A stretch of 64,000 bases of DNA, from NCBI RefSeq assembly GCF_900100255.1, contig NZ_FMTS01000001.1, positions 1 through 64,000 of the forward strand, read 5' to 3'. The translations under genes were made by a program, and so were the position numbers. This DNA is from Asticcacaulis taihuensis. GTDB lineage: Bacteria; Pseudomonadota; Alphaproteobacteria; Caulobacterales; Caulobacteraceae. Below, piece after piece: positions 52,224 through 61,902 of this stretch. The notes under the pieces were generated by a model that worked only from the letters and a program-made list of their open reading frames with translations, was not told the origin of the DNA and ran no database searches. Every line of letters begins with the position of its first letter. The first letter of the stretch is position 1.

Positions 52224-53185
52224 CGCGTGGCGCGCTGATCGATCCAGACATAGAGGCCGACCCCCGTAAGCACCAACAGGGTGCCGGAGATATCGGCCAG
52301 GCTGATGTGCTGGCCGAGGATTAGGCCGCTTAGCACCAGCGTAAAGATCGGATTGATAAAGCTGATAATGGCGTTGGCCTGCGAGGATATCCGGCTCAGG
52401 GCGAAATTGGTCAGGTAGCTCGGCAGGACCGTGGCGCCGATGGCCAGACCGATCACCAGGGTGAGCAGGGGCGGGGTCATATGGATATCGCTCACCTTAT
52501 GGACGATGAGGAAATGGATGCCGGTGGCCAGAGCCGCGCCACTCATGGCCCAGGATGTGAAGAGTGATGGCCCCATGCGTCTGATCAATGGCTTGGCCAG
52601 CAGAAGGTAGAGCGCGAAAGCGACGGAAGAGACTGTACACCACAGCACACCGCTGATCACGGCCGAGCCCTGGGTGCGCAGGTCGGTCAGGAAGACCAGC
52701 CCCAGGCCGATATAGCTGATGACGAAGGCCCAGACCGCCTTCAGGCGCATGGGTTGTTTGAAAAACAGGGCGCCGAACAGGATAACAAATAGCGGATACG
52801 TGAAAAGGATCAGGCGCTCGAATTGCGGTGACAAGGTGGTCAGGCTCTCGAAGTCGGTATAGCTGGCCACCCAGTAGCCGAGGGCACCGACGCCCAGCGT
52901 GCGCAGGTAAAGGCCGGGATTGCGATCGATCGGCGGCAGGTCATGCGTGCCTTTCGCCTTGCCGCGGAGGAAGGTGATGAGCCCGAACAGGATGAAAAAC
53001 GGTGTCGCCACGGAAAGCCGCAGCGCCATCAGGGCCGAGGCATCGACCTGATAATTATAGGCCAGTTTGATCCAGATGCCCTTGCTGGCGAAGAGAAACG
53101 CGCCCAGCATGGCGAGAATGTACCCGCCCCAGGTCAGGAACCACGGCGTGGAAAGTGGGGATTTCTTTTCAGAAGGTTCAGACAT
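52196..53185 (-). CDS. EamA/DMT-family transporter
   Basis: The 329-residue membrane protein has ten helices in two EamA repeats (ILAMLGAFLFASKGIWIKLAY, then LWCTVSSVAFALYLLLAKPLI). It is probably a metabolite or amino-acid exporter of the RhaT/YddG type. ATG 53185 has AAAGG about 7 bases upstream; the frame opens at 53218. It converges on folK with an unusually long 28-base coding overlap. Confidence 0.88.
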   Translation of the reverse strand: MSEPSEKKSPLSTPWFLTWGGYILAMLGAFLFASKGIWIKLAYNYQVDASALMALRLSVATPFFILFGLITFLRGKAKGTHDLPPIDRNPGLYLRTLGVGALGYWVASYTDFESLTTLSPQFERLILFTYPLFVILFGALFFKQPMRLKAVWAFVISYIGLGLVFLTDLRTQGSAVISGVLWCTVSSVAFALYLLLAKPLIRRMGPSLFTSWAMSGAALATGIHFLIVHKVSDIHMTPPLLTLVIGLAIGATVLPSYLTNFALSRISSQANAIISFINPIFTLVLSGLILGQHISLADISGTLLVLTGVGLYVWIDQRATRQEAAVSKG

Positions 53186-53257
53186 TTCAGGGCCTTTGTG
53201 GGCGCCTGTTGAAATCATGCGCCCCGGAGTTCGGGAAGGGGCGCGGATCGGACGATC

Positions 53258-53371
53258 TTACGCCTTGGGTTTCTTGCGCGAAATGAGGCGCACGGACTTG
53301 CACGCCCAAATAAGCTTGGACATGATATCGAAGTGCGTCAGCGCGAAGGAATTGGCGAAATTAGTGATCAT
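53258..53371 (-). CDS. Possible 37-residue basic small protein
   Basis: ATG 53371 to TAA 53258 encodes an amphipathic, C-terminally basic peptide (KSVRLISRKKPKA). There is only a weak ribosome site. It fills the gap between the EamA and thermonuclease genes. Kept as a low-confidence candidate because its ending looks like a real basic tail; it could equally be chance. Confidence 0.25.
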   Translation of the reverse strand: MITNFANSFALTHFDIMSKLIWACKSVRLISRKKPKA

Positions 53372-53393
53372 GAGCGGGCACTTAAGGGGTTTG

Positions 53394-53924
53394 ATGATAC
53401 TAAGCAATCGCAAAAAACGGTTTCCGATGTCACGTTCGGTTACGTTCTGTTTGACCCTGAGTGTTTTGACCCTGAGCGCTTTGGCCCTGAGTGTTCTGGC
53501 GGCGCCGGTTCTGGCCAGGCCGGCCATTATTTCCGGTATGGCCTATGTCATTGACGGTGATACGCTTGTAATTCGCAAACGGCATATCCGCCTTTTCGGT
53601 ATTGATGCTTTTGAGCGCAATCAGACCTGCGGGCGGTTTCGCTGTGGCACCGAGGCGCGAAAGGCATTGCGCGACCTGACAAAGGGCCGGACGCTAACCT
53701 GCGAGACGAAGGCAATTGATACCTACGGCAGGACTGTGGCGGCTTGCAAAACATCTGACGGCCGTGATGTGGGGGGCGAAATGGTTCGGCGTGGCCTTGC
53801 GGTCGCTTATCGTAGTTTCTCTACACAATATCTCGGTGACGAATCCTATGCGAAATCTCACCATCTTGGCGCCTGGGGCTATGGTTTTGAAAGTCCGCTG
53901 CAATACCGCCGGAAAGAGCGCTGA
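53394..53924 (+). CDS. Secreted thermonuclease (SNase)-family protein
   Basis: The 176-residue protein has a signal peptide (NRKKR then a hydrophobic core built of the tandem unit LTLS[VA]) and an SNase domain: VIDGDTLVIRKRHIRLFGIDAFERNQ and YGRTVAAC. The catalytic-type residues Arg (IRLFG), Asp/Glu (DAFE) and Arg (GRTV) are present, so it may be an active Ca-dependent nuclease. Start: ATG 53394 has AAGGGG about 5 bases upstream; ATG 53427 is the alternative. Confidence 0.88.
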   Translation: MILSNRKKRFPMSRSVTFCLTLSVLTLSALALSVLAAPVLARPAIISGMAYVIDGDTLVIRKRHIRLFGIDAFERNQTCGRFRCGTEARKALRDLTKGRTLTCETKAIDTYGRTVAACKTSDGRDVGGEMVRRGLAVAYRSFSTQYLGDESYAKSHHLGAWGYGFESPLQYRRKER

Positions 53925-54038
53925 AACTATGGCAATATGTTGATAAAGCTGCGTTATTACAAATGCTTGCGAAATTTGCCTTTATTTTGCCGCATTTTTC
54001 TCCAAACGTGATATATGGGTGCTAAAGGCGGGTGAGTG

Positions 54039-54053
54039 GGTGTAAAATACACC
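54039..54053. promoter_or_regulatory. Palindrome upstream of the giant repeat gene (GGTGTA-AAA-TACACC)
   Basis: A perfect 6-bp inverted repeat around AAA within the AT-rich 200-base gap before the 7.5-kb gene. It could be an operator. No clear promoter boxes were identified. Confidence 0.35.
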
Positions 54054-54126
54054 TGGCTTCTGACATTGCAGGCTGCGCTGCCCCTTTCAATCTAACCATT
54101 TGAAGGTAGCAGGGAAGCGTACGCGC

Positions 54127-57100
54127 GTGGTCAGCTCCGTTTATTCGTCATACAGTGTCAGCCAGATCGCCGCCCTAACGCCGGCCACTGTCCGGTCGAT
54201 GACGGCGACGGATATCGCCTCCCTGTCAGGTACGCAGATTTCGGCCTTTGGCGTCGAGGTCATCCAGGCGCTGAACGCCACACAACTGGCCGCCATTTCC
54301 ACCACCCAGATGAAGGCGCTGACGACGACCCAGATCGCCGCCTTCACTGCCAGCCAGATGACCTTTTCCGGCAAGCAGTTGTCGGTATTGCTCGAAGCCC
54401 AGATGGAAGCCTTCGGCGTTGAGGAAATCGCCGCCCTGACCACACAGCAGATCCAGGGGCTGACGGCGACGGATATCGGCGAGTTCTCGACCCAGCAGTT
54501 CTCGGTCCTGTCCCCCGCCCAGATTTCGGTCCTTTCGACCCTGCAGATCAAGGGCATGGATGCGGACCAGCTTGGTATTCTGACGACGACCCAACTCGCC
54601 GCCTTTTCCCCGACGCAACTTTCGGGGCTGAGTTCAACCCAGATGAAGGCGCTACCGGCAACGATCATCGACGCCATGACGACGACGCAATTGTCCGGCC
54701 TGACCTCCACCCAGATCAACTGGATGGGGGCGACTGGCCTGGGCGCGCTCGATGCCAGCGATTTCGCCAGCCTTTCGGCCACCCAGATCCAGGGTATGAC
54801 CACCACCGAGGTGCAGTCCCTGACGACGGCGCAACTGAACGCCCTGACCTCCACGCAACTGGCCGCCCTGAACTCAACCCAGATCCGGGCACTGACGGCG
54901 GATGAGCTAAATGGCCTGAACGCCGGCCAACTCAGCGGCCTGACCTCGACCCAGGCCTATTACCTCCAATCCACTCAGTTAAGCCAACTCACGACGACCT
55001 TTATCGGCAACCTGAATGAAACCCAGTGGACGGCGCTTTCGGCCACGGCGCTCCGGGGCTTGAGCAACGACCAGATTGAGAGCCTGAGCGCCAGCCGGGT
55101 CAGCCAGATGACGGCGACCCAAGTCAAGGGACTGACCGAAACGCAGATCGACGCCTTGTCCCCGGTTCAGGCGGCGGGCCTGACAGAGACTCAGGTTTCA
55201 GCTTTCAACACCACACAGATAAAGGGGCTGGATACGTCCTTCCTGACCGGCCTGTCGGCGACGCAGGTCGGCGCCCTGACATCGGCCCAGTTGAACGCCC
55301 TGACCGACCAGCAGGTCTACAGCCTCACCGAAACCGAGCTTGGCCTGTTGCGTACCGACCAGATTAAGGGGTTGAGCCTGACGGCCATGCAATCGCTCAG
55401 CACAACTCAGGTTCTGGCGCTGGGGTCTACGCAGCTCAATGCACTCAGCGTGACGCAGATCAAGGGTTTGACGGCGGACGACATTGGCGTCCTGACCGTT
55501 ACGCAATTGTCAGGCATCAGTTCCACCCAGATTGCCGGCCTGACGACCACTCAGGTTAGCGCCCTGAGCCCGGACCAGATCGGTAACCTGACGGTGACCC
55601 AGATCAAGGGGCTGACGGCCGCTGGTGTTGGTGTGCTGAACCAGGATCAGCTACAGGCGCTTTCCACCGCCCAGCTCAGCAATCTGACCTCCACCCAGAT
55701 CGGCGGACTGGGCCAGGATATCATCAGTTCGATCAGCAATACCCAACTGGCGGCAATGACGGCCGGCCAGATATCGGCCCTGGGGTCAAAGGCGTTGCAG
55801 GGGCTGACGGCGGATCAGATCGGCAGCCTGAACACCACGCAGTTGCGCGCCCTGACCGTGACCCAGATCGGTTGTCTCAGCGAAGACCAGATCGCCAGCC
55901 TCAGCCTGACACAGATCGCGCTCCTGACGACGACCCAGATCAAGGGGTTGACGGCGACGGATATCGGCACCCTGGCCAATACCCAGGTTAATGCCCTTTC
56001 GGCCACGCAGATGGCGGCCCTGACGATTGGCGCCATCAAGGGCTTAAGCGAAGCCCATATCGCCGGCCTGACGACCACGCAGATCAGGGGGCTGCCGACC
56101 ACCTTGATCGCGGCTTTGACCACAAGCGAGATTTCCCAACTCAGCACTGCGCAACTGGCCGCGCTTGGGATGGATCAGTGGGCGGCCATGACGTCCAGCC
56201 AGGTCAGCGCGCTCAGCGAAGACCAGGTGAGCTCACTCACCACCACGGTTCTGCGATCATTATCGACGACACAACTAAAGGGGCTGAATGCCACCGATAT
56301 CGCCGAACTGAGTAATACGCAGATTGCTGGCCTGTCGGAAACCCAGGTCTCCGGCCTGACGGCCACCCAGGTGGCCAGCCTGTCCTCAGAAGACCTTTCG
56401 GCATTTACCGCCTCGCAACTGGCGGCCCTGACAACGACACAGATGAAGGCCCTGAGTGCGGATCAGATCGCTTCGCTCAATCCGTCGGATCTGGGGCGCT
56501 TCAGTGCGTCCCAGTTAAATAACCTGACCTCGGTGCAGATCAAGGCACTGACCACCGACCAGATATCGCAACTGACAACCACCCAGATATCGGCGCTTTC
56601 GACCACCGGCCTGAGCGGACTTAAAGATACCCAGGTCGCGGCGCTGAGTTCGACCCAGCTCAATGTCCTGACGACAAAGCAGATCGTGGCCCTGACCACG
56701 ACGGCGGCCGCCAGCCTGACCCCTGATCAGGTGGCAGGTCTCAGTACCACCCTGTTACGGGCAATGAGCACTACCCAGATCGGCGCACTCTCCAATGACG
56801 AAATCGCCGCGCTGACCGCATCGCAAATAACGGCCCTGGTCACCAGCCAGATCAAGGGGATGACGGCGACCCAGCTTGGCGCCATCAACGATACACAACT
56901 GGCGGCCCTGACGTCTACCCAGATGACTGTTCTGACGGCGACGCAACTGGCCGGTCTCAGCTCGGACAAGATTTCCGAACTGACCGCAAGCCAGCTTTTG
57001 AGTCTGAGCAGTGCCGCTATCGCCGGTCTCAGCGGCGGAAATCTGTCAGGACTGACCACAAGCCAGATGGCGCTGCTATCAACCACCCAGGTCAAGGCGC

Positions 57101-60100
57101 TGAGCGCCTCCGGTCTGTCCGGCCTCACGACCGAGCAGATCACGGCGCTCAGCACGACCCAGATCCGCTATATCAATACGGCGGCGGTCAAGGGACTGAC
57201 GGGCGAACAACTCGATGCCTTCGATACCTCTACCCTGCAATCCCTGACGACCACCCAGATCAGGAGCCTGAACCCGACCCAGATCGCTGAACTCAATCCG
57301 GACGACCTGGCGAGCCTGACGACCACCCAGCTTCGTAGCCTGACCATCACGGAGGCCGGTGCGCTGACGGATGATCAGGTCTCGGCCCTTAGCATAACCC
57401 AGGTCGGCAGCCTGGCCACCTCGCAGATCATGGGATTGACCGCTACGGCGATCGGCGGTTTGTCGGAAACGCAGATGGCGGCCTTAAGCACCAGCCAGAT
57501 AGCGGCGCTTTCCAAGGGCGGAATGGGCGGCCTCAGCAATACGCAGATATCCAGTCTGACGGCGACCCAGATGGCGGTATTCAGCGCTGCCCAGATCGCC
57601 GCCATGAGCGCCGACCAGGTGGCCGGTCTTTCCACCACCGCCCTGTCATCGTTGAGCCGGACGCAGCTTGGCGCCCTGACCTCCACTCAGATGCAGGCAC
57701 TGACCAATGACCAGATCGCCAGCCTGACCACCACCCAGATCAATGCGTTTTCCGCCACGGCGATCAGTGGCTTGAGCGGGGCGCAGGTATCGGCGCTGAC
57801 AGCGGATCAACTGGCGGCCCTGAGTACCCGGCAGATTGCCGCCCTGAGCGGCACGGGTATCGAAAGCCTGTCGACAACCCAACTGCAAAGCCTGACCACG
57901 ACACAGTTCCGGTCACTCACGGCAACGCAGATCGCCCGGTTCAGTGAAGACCAGATCGCTGCGCTGAGCGCTTCGGAAATCGCCGCCATGACAACTGCGC
58001 AGATAGCTGCCCTGACAGCGACAGAAGCCGGGGCGCTGCAGCCTGAGCAACTGTCCGCCCTGACATCGACGCAACTTGCGGCCCTGACCGTGACGGCTTT
58101 TGGCGGCCTCACGGCTGATCAGATGGCGGAACTGAACACGACGCAGTTGAACGGCCTGGCGGCTCAGCAGATCGCCTCCCTGACCGAGGATGAAATATCC
58201 GGACTGACGGTGACGATCCTCAAGGGCATGTCCACGACGCAGATTCGGGGACTGACTGCGACCGGTCTCGCCGCCTTCAGTGCCGATCAACTGGCGGCCT
58301 TCAATACCACCCAGATCGGCGCCTTGACCACGACGGCGCTGGCCGGACTGAACGACAGCCAGGTAGACGCCCTGAGTGATGATCAGTTGAAGGCCCTGAC
58401 CTCGACCCAGCTTGGTGTTCTGACATCAACGGCACTTGGCGGCCTGACTTCCGGAGATATATCGCTTCTGACCACGACGCAGGTTAAGGGCCTGACGGCG
58501 GCGGAAATCGGTTATCTGTCAACGACACAGCTCAAAGGGCTTTCGGCGCTCCAGATGTCCGGGTTGACCACGACCCAACTCAAGGGGCTGACCGCCGACG
58601 AGGTCGGAAGCCTGAGCGCGACCCAGATGGCGGCGCTGGACCGGACCCAGGTCGCCAATCTGTCGGAAACGGGCGTCAGTGGGCTGACCTCGACCCAGAT
58701 ATCGAAACTGACCACGACCCAGGTTTCCAGCCTGACCTCGACCCAGATCGGCGCCCTGACCGAAACCCAGGTGAGGGGGCTTTCCACCACCCTGCTGGCT
58801 GGCCTGACCTCAACCCATATTTCCGGCCTGACCACGACCGGTATTGCGGCGCTGGAAGAGAGCCAGGTCGCCAGCCTGACGACCAGCCAGGTCGCCAGCC
58901 TCAGCCTGACAGCCCTCGGCACCCTGTCATCGACACAGGTGGACGAACTGACCGCTACCCAGTTGCACGCCCTGAGCTCCACCCAGCTCGGCGGGCTGTC
59001 GGAGACCGGCATAACTGGCTTGTCCGTGACAGATTTCGCCACCCTGACCACAACCCAAATCAAGGGACTGACCGGTAGCCTCATCGCGGCCCTGACCACA
59101 ACGCAGGTGGCCGGACTATCGACGACGGATATCGCCGTTTTCTCGACGACGCAGATGAGCAGCCTGGCCTCGACCCAACTTGAAGTCCTGACAGCCGGGC
59201 AACTGGGCGTGCTGACCTCGACCCAGGTCGGTGCCCTGGCGACGGCCAGCCTCGGCGGGCTGACTTCGGACGGGGTCGCGGCCCTGACCACGACCCAGCT
59301 ACGCGGGATCAGTTCGACCCAGATAGGTTATCTGAATGAAACTAATATCAAGGGCCTGACCACGACCCAGTTGATGGCGCTCACGACCACACAGATCAAG
59401 GGACTGAACGCAACCGAGGTGCAGGCCCTGTCGCAGACACAGCTATCGGCCTTTTCCACGTCGCAGCTTGCTGCGATATCAACCGATGGCATTCAGGGGC
59501 TGAACGACGATCAGATCGCCGGCATGACCCTGACGCAACTGATCTCCATGACCTCGACCCAGCTTGGTTCGCTGACCACCAGCCAGGTGGCGGCACTGAA
59601 TGCCACGCATCTGTCGACCCTGACCACGACCCAGATCCATGGCCTGACGCAGGCACAGATCGGTGCGCTGAACCCGGATGAATTATCCGGCCTGACAACG
59701 ACAGGGGTGGCGAGCCTCTATACCAGCCAGGTTGCCGGTCTGACCTATACGCAGTTGGGCGCCCTGACGACGACCCAGGTCGGCGCTTTGGCGACAACCC
59801 AGATGGCTGCCATTAGTCCGGACGCGATTTCAGGTTTGACGGAAACCCAGATCGGCAATCTGACGACCACGCAGATAGGGGCCCTTGGCGCCACGCAGGT
59901 GGCGGCCATGGAAACGGAAGACGTGGCGGATCTGAATGTCACGCAGATCGCCGCTTTCAACAGCACGCAACTGAAAGGCCTGACCACCACCCAGATCGGC
60001 AATCTGACGACCACCCAGGTCCAGGGACTGACGACGACCCAGGTTGGCAATCTGACCACCGTGCAGCTCAAAGGGCTGACCACGACGGAGATGGCCGTCC

Positions 60101-61632
60101 TGACATCATCCCAGCTCCAGGCGCTGACGACAACCCAGATGGCGGCCCTGTCGGTGACGGCGGTCAGCGGCTTCACGGAAACGCAATTGCAGGCCCTGAC
60201 GACCACGCAACTCAAGGCCCTGACCTCGGTTCAGCTAGGCGCCCTGGCGGCCACCGGCATAGCAGCCCTGACTACAGCGCAACTGGCCGTCCTGACCTCG
60301 ACGCAAATGTCAGGGCTGACCACAACCGAAACCGCGGCCATTACAACCACGCAACTGGCGTCATTGACATCGACCCAGCTTTCCGGCCTGTCGCCCAACG
60401 GCATGGCCGGGCTGACGGCGGAGCTTGTAGCGGCGCTTTCGACGACCCAACTCAAGGGACTGAGCGCCACCCAGCTATCGGGCCTGTCCACGACCTATAT
60501 AGGCGGCCTGACGTCGGCTCAGATCGGCGCGCTGACCACGACCCAGCTAAAGGGGCTGACGGCCGATCAGATGGGCGCGCTTTCGACCACCGATATCGGC
60601 GCCTTCAGCACCAACCAACTGGCCAGTCTGACGACGACGCAACTGACCGGTCTGGTGTCGACCGGGGTCAACGCCCTGTCGACAACCCAACTGGCGGCCT
60701 TGAGCTCCGGGCAGATCAGTGGGCTTTCCACGCGTGGCCTGTCCGGACTGACCTCAGGCCAGACGGCCGCGCTGACCACCACCCAAATATCCGGCCTGAC
60801 CCAGACGCAGATGGGAGCCTTGACCACCACCGTCATCAACGCCCTGACCCAGACGCAGATTTCGCAATTGACGATGGTTCAGTTCGGCTCGCTGTCCGGC
60901 ACAGGCGTGGCAACCCTGCTCGAAGCGCATATCGATTCGATCACGACGACCCAGATCGCCTCCCTTTCGAACACCGGCATCAGCGGCATGACGGCAACGG
61001 AAATGGCGTCGCTGTCGCTCGATCAACTGGGCGCGTTCAATTCAACCCAGATCAGCGCCTTGTCGACCGATGCCATCAGCGGCCTCACCGAAACTCAGAT
61101 CGAGGCCCTGACCCTGACGCAACTGGCTGGCCTGACCGCGACACAGATCGGATCGCTTTCGGAGGCGGATATTTCCGCCCTGGGCACTACGGAAATTGCT
61201 TCTCTCACCACAACGCAACTGGCCGGGTTGGTGCGGATGCAGCTTCGCGCCATGACGACGGCCCAGATCGCAGCGCTCACGACGACGCAGGTCGGCAGCC
61301 TGTCGGCGACGCAGCTTTCCAACCTGACGACAAACGAGATTGCCGCTCTGACGGTGACGCAATTCAAGACCTTGTCTTCCAGCCAGTTCGGCGCTCTGAC
61401 GGTGACGCAGCTTGATTATCTGTCACCGGGCGAGATGGCGGCGATATCCGGCATCCAGATCAGCGGCCTGACGACAACGACGATGTCAGTTCTGGGGATG
61501 ACCTTCCTGAGCGGGTTGAATACCTATCAGATCGAGGCCCTGACTCCCCAGCAGATCAGCTACCTGACACCCACCCAGATCGGCAGCCTGTCCGCCATCC
61601 AGTTGGCGGCCCTGATGGCGGCCCAGGGATAA
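54127..61632 (+). CDS. Giant octapeptide-repeat protein, about 2,501 residues
   Basis: Apart from about eight N-terminal residues, the protein is a continuous run of roughly 311 octapeptides with consensus L-[ST]-x-T-Q-[ILVM]-x-[AG] (for example LTTTQIKG, LSATQLAA, LTADQIGS). Phase is kept to the last residues (ALTPQQISY, SLSAIQLAALMAAQG); one 7-residue unit was noticed near the start. Leu/Ile/Met/Phe at position 1 and Ile/Leu/Val/Met at 6 would form a hydrophobic face, and [ST]-x-x-Q suits helix capping or a beta-turn. There is one Cys, few aromatics and few charges (Lys mostly at position 7). No signal peptide, membrane helix or known domain is seen. Start: GTG 54127 has AGGGAAG 9 bases upstream; TTG 54100 is in frame. 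Function unknown; a scaffold, adhesin or filament is possible. Confidence 0.9.
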   Translation: MVSSVYSSYSVSQIAALTPATVRSMTATDIASLSGTQISAFGVEVIQALNATQLAAISTTQMKALTTTQIAAFTASQMTFSGKQLSVLLEAQMEAFGVEEIAALTTQQIQGLTATDIGEFSTQQFSVLSPAQISVLSTLQIKGMDADQLGILTTTQLAAFSPTQLSGLSSTQMKALPATIIDAMTTTQLSGLTSTQINWMGATGLGALDASDFASLSATQIQGMTTTEVQSLTTAQLNALTSTQLAALNSTQIRALTADELNGLNAGQLSGLTSTQAYYLQSTQLSQLTTTFIGNLNETQWTALSATALRGLSNDQIESLSASRVSQMTATQVKGLTETQIDALSPVQAAGLTETQVSAFNTTQIKGLDTSFLTGLSATQVGALTSAQLNALTDQQVYSLTETELGLLRTDQIKGLSLTAMQSLSTTQVLALGSTQLNALSVTQIKGLTADDIGVLTVTQLSGISSTQIAGLTTTQVSALSPDQIGNLTVTQIKGLTAAGVGVLNQDQLQALSTAQLSNLTSTQIGGLGQDIISSISNTQLAAMTAGQISALGSKALQGLTADQIGSLNTTQLRALTVTQIGCLSEDQIASLSLTQIALLTTTQIKGLTATDIGTLANTQVNALSATQMAALTIGAIKGLSEAHIAGLTTTQIRGLPTTLIAALTTSEISQLSTAQLAALGMDQWAAMTSSQVSALSEDQVSSLTTTVLRSLSTTQLKGLNATDIAELSNTQIAGLSETQVSGLTATQVASLSSEDLSAFTASQLAALTTTQMKALSADQIASLNPSDLGRFSASQLNNLTSVQIKALTTDQISQLTTTQISALSTTGLSGLKDTQVAALSSTQLNVLTTKQIVALTTTAAASLTPDQVAGLSTTLLRAMSTTQIGALSNDEIAALTASQITALVTSQIKGMTATQLGAINDTQLAALTSTQMTVLTATQLAGLSSDKISELTASQLLSLSSAAIAGLSGGNLSGLTTSQMALLSTTQVKALSASGLSGLTTEQITALSTTQIRYINTAAVKGLTGEQLDAFDTSTLQSLTTTQIRSLNPTQIAELNPDDLASLTTTQLRSLTITEAGALTDDQVSALSITQVGSLATSQIMGLTATAIGGLSETQMAALSTSQIAALSKGGMGGLSNTQISSLTATQMAVFSAAQIAAMSADQVAGLSTTALSSLSRTQLGALTSTQMQALTNDQIASLTTTQINAFSATAISGLSGAQVSALTADQLAALSTRQIAALSGTGIESLSTTQLQSLTTTQFRSLTATQIARFSEDQIAALSASEIAAMTTAQIAALTATEAGALQPEQLSALTSTQLAALTVTAFGGLTADQMAELNTTQLNGLAAQQIASLTEDEISGLTVTILKGMSTTQIRGLTATGLAAFSADQLAAFNTTQIGALTTTALAGLNDSQVDALSDDQLKALTSTQLGVLTSTALGGLTSGDISLLTTTQVKGLTAAEIGYLSTTQLKGLSALQMSGLTTTQLKGLTADEVGSLSATQMAALDRTQVANLSETGVSGLTSTQISKLTTTQVSSLTSTQIGALTETQVRGLSTTLLAGLTSTHISGLTTTGIAALEESQVASLTTSQVASLSLTALGTLSSTQVDELTATQLHALSSTQLGGLSETGITGLSVTDFATLTTTQIKGLTGSLIAALTTTQVAGLSTTDIAVFSTTQMSSLASTQLEVLTAGQLGVLTSTQVGALATASLGGLTSDGVAALTTTQLRGISSTQIGYLNETNIKGLTTTQLMALTTTQIKGLNATEVQALSQTQLSAFSTSQLAAISTDGIQGLNDDQIAGMTLTQLISMTSTQLGSLTTSQVAALNATHLSTLTTTQIHGLTQAQIGALNPDELSGLTTTGVASLYTSQVAGLTYTQLGALTTTQVGALATTQMAAISPDAISGLTETQIGNLTTTQIGALGATQVAAMETEDVADLNVTQIAAFNSTQLKGLTTTQIGNLTTTQVQGLTTTQVGNLTTVQLKGLTTTEMAVLTSSQLQALTTTQMAALSVTAVSGFTETQLQALTTTQLKALTSVQLGALAATGIAALTTAQLAVLTSTQMSGLTTTETAAITTTQLASLTSTQLSGLSPNGMAGLTAELVAALSTTQLKGLSATQLSGLSTTYIGGLTSAQIGALTTTQLKGLTADQMGALSTTDIGAFSTNQLASLTTTQLTGLVSTGVNALSTTQLAALSSGQISGLSTRGLSGLTSGQTAALTTTQISGLTQTQMGALTTTVINALTQTQISQLTMVQFGSLSGTGVATLLEAHIDSITTTQIASLSNTGISGMTATEMASLSLDQLGAFNSTQISALSTDAISGLTETQIEALTLTQLAGLTATQIGSLSEADISALGTTEIASLTTTQLAGLVRMQLRAMTTAQIAALTTTQVGSLSATQLSNLTTNEIAALTVTQFKTLSSSQFGALTVTQLDYLSPGEMAAISGIQISGLTTTTMSVLGMTFLSGLNTYQIEALTPQQISYLTPTQIGSLSAIQLAALMAAQG
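54151..61629 (+). repeat. 24-bp-period coding tandem repeat array
   Basis: The octapeptides are encoded by degenerate 24-base units such as CTGACGACGACCCAGATCAA. Synonymous codons vary widely between copies, so no long exact repeats are evident. This pattern also produces many false antisense frames. Confidence 0.9.
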
Positions 61633-61755
61633 CGAGCGGATAAGCGGGAAAGGGGCCGCCGCATCGTTTTTTTACGCCGTATGATCATTGCCGCACCGGC
61701 ATTTTATCCGAATGCGCACATGCTGTCCCGGCTGTTCAAAATCAGGAGGGCTATT

Positions 61756-61890
61756 ATGTCTGCAATATTGCCGCCGGACCCCGGTTCAGGTGCGTCCAGC
61801 CGGGATAGGTTTCCATGGAGCGCGGTCGTCATCATCGGCTTTTCCATATTCGTCGTCGGGTGGATGATTATGACCGCGGGCACCATGTAG
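61756..61890 (+). CDS. 44-residue single-helix membrane protein
   Basis: ATG 61756 has AGGAGGG six bases upstream, a strong ribosome site. The product has a Pro/Gly/Ser N-terminus (ILPPDPGSGASSRDRF) and one hydrophobic helix WSAVVIIGFSIFVVGWMIM. It lies 123 bases after the giant gene, on the same strand, and 12 bases from the convergent autotransporter stop. Function unknown. Confidence 0.7.
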   Translation: MSAILPPDPGSGASSRDRFPWSAVVIIGFSIFVVGWMIMTAGTM

Positions 61891-61902
61891 ACCGGGGTGA
61901 TC

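Noticed and set aside
54141-61367. Many minus-strand frames opposite the giant gene, rich in VVVR or GRRQ repeats
   Set aside because: They mirror the 24-base period of the coding strand and have no ribosome sites.
54151-61629. CRISPR array or intergenic satellite
   Set aside because: The 24-base units are degenerate at synonymous positions, have no spacers and encode an uninterrupted protein.
54127-61632. TAL-effector-like DNA-binding repeats (LTPEQV resembles LTxxQI)
   Set aside because: TALE repeats are 33-35 residues with variable di-residues; here the unit is eight residues. The likeness is limited to a helix-cap motif.
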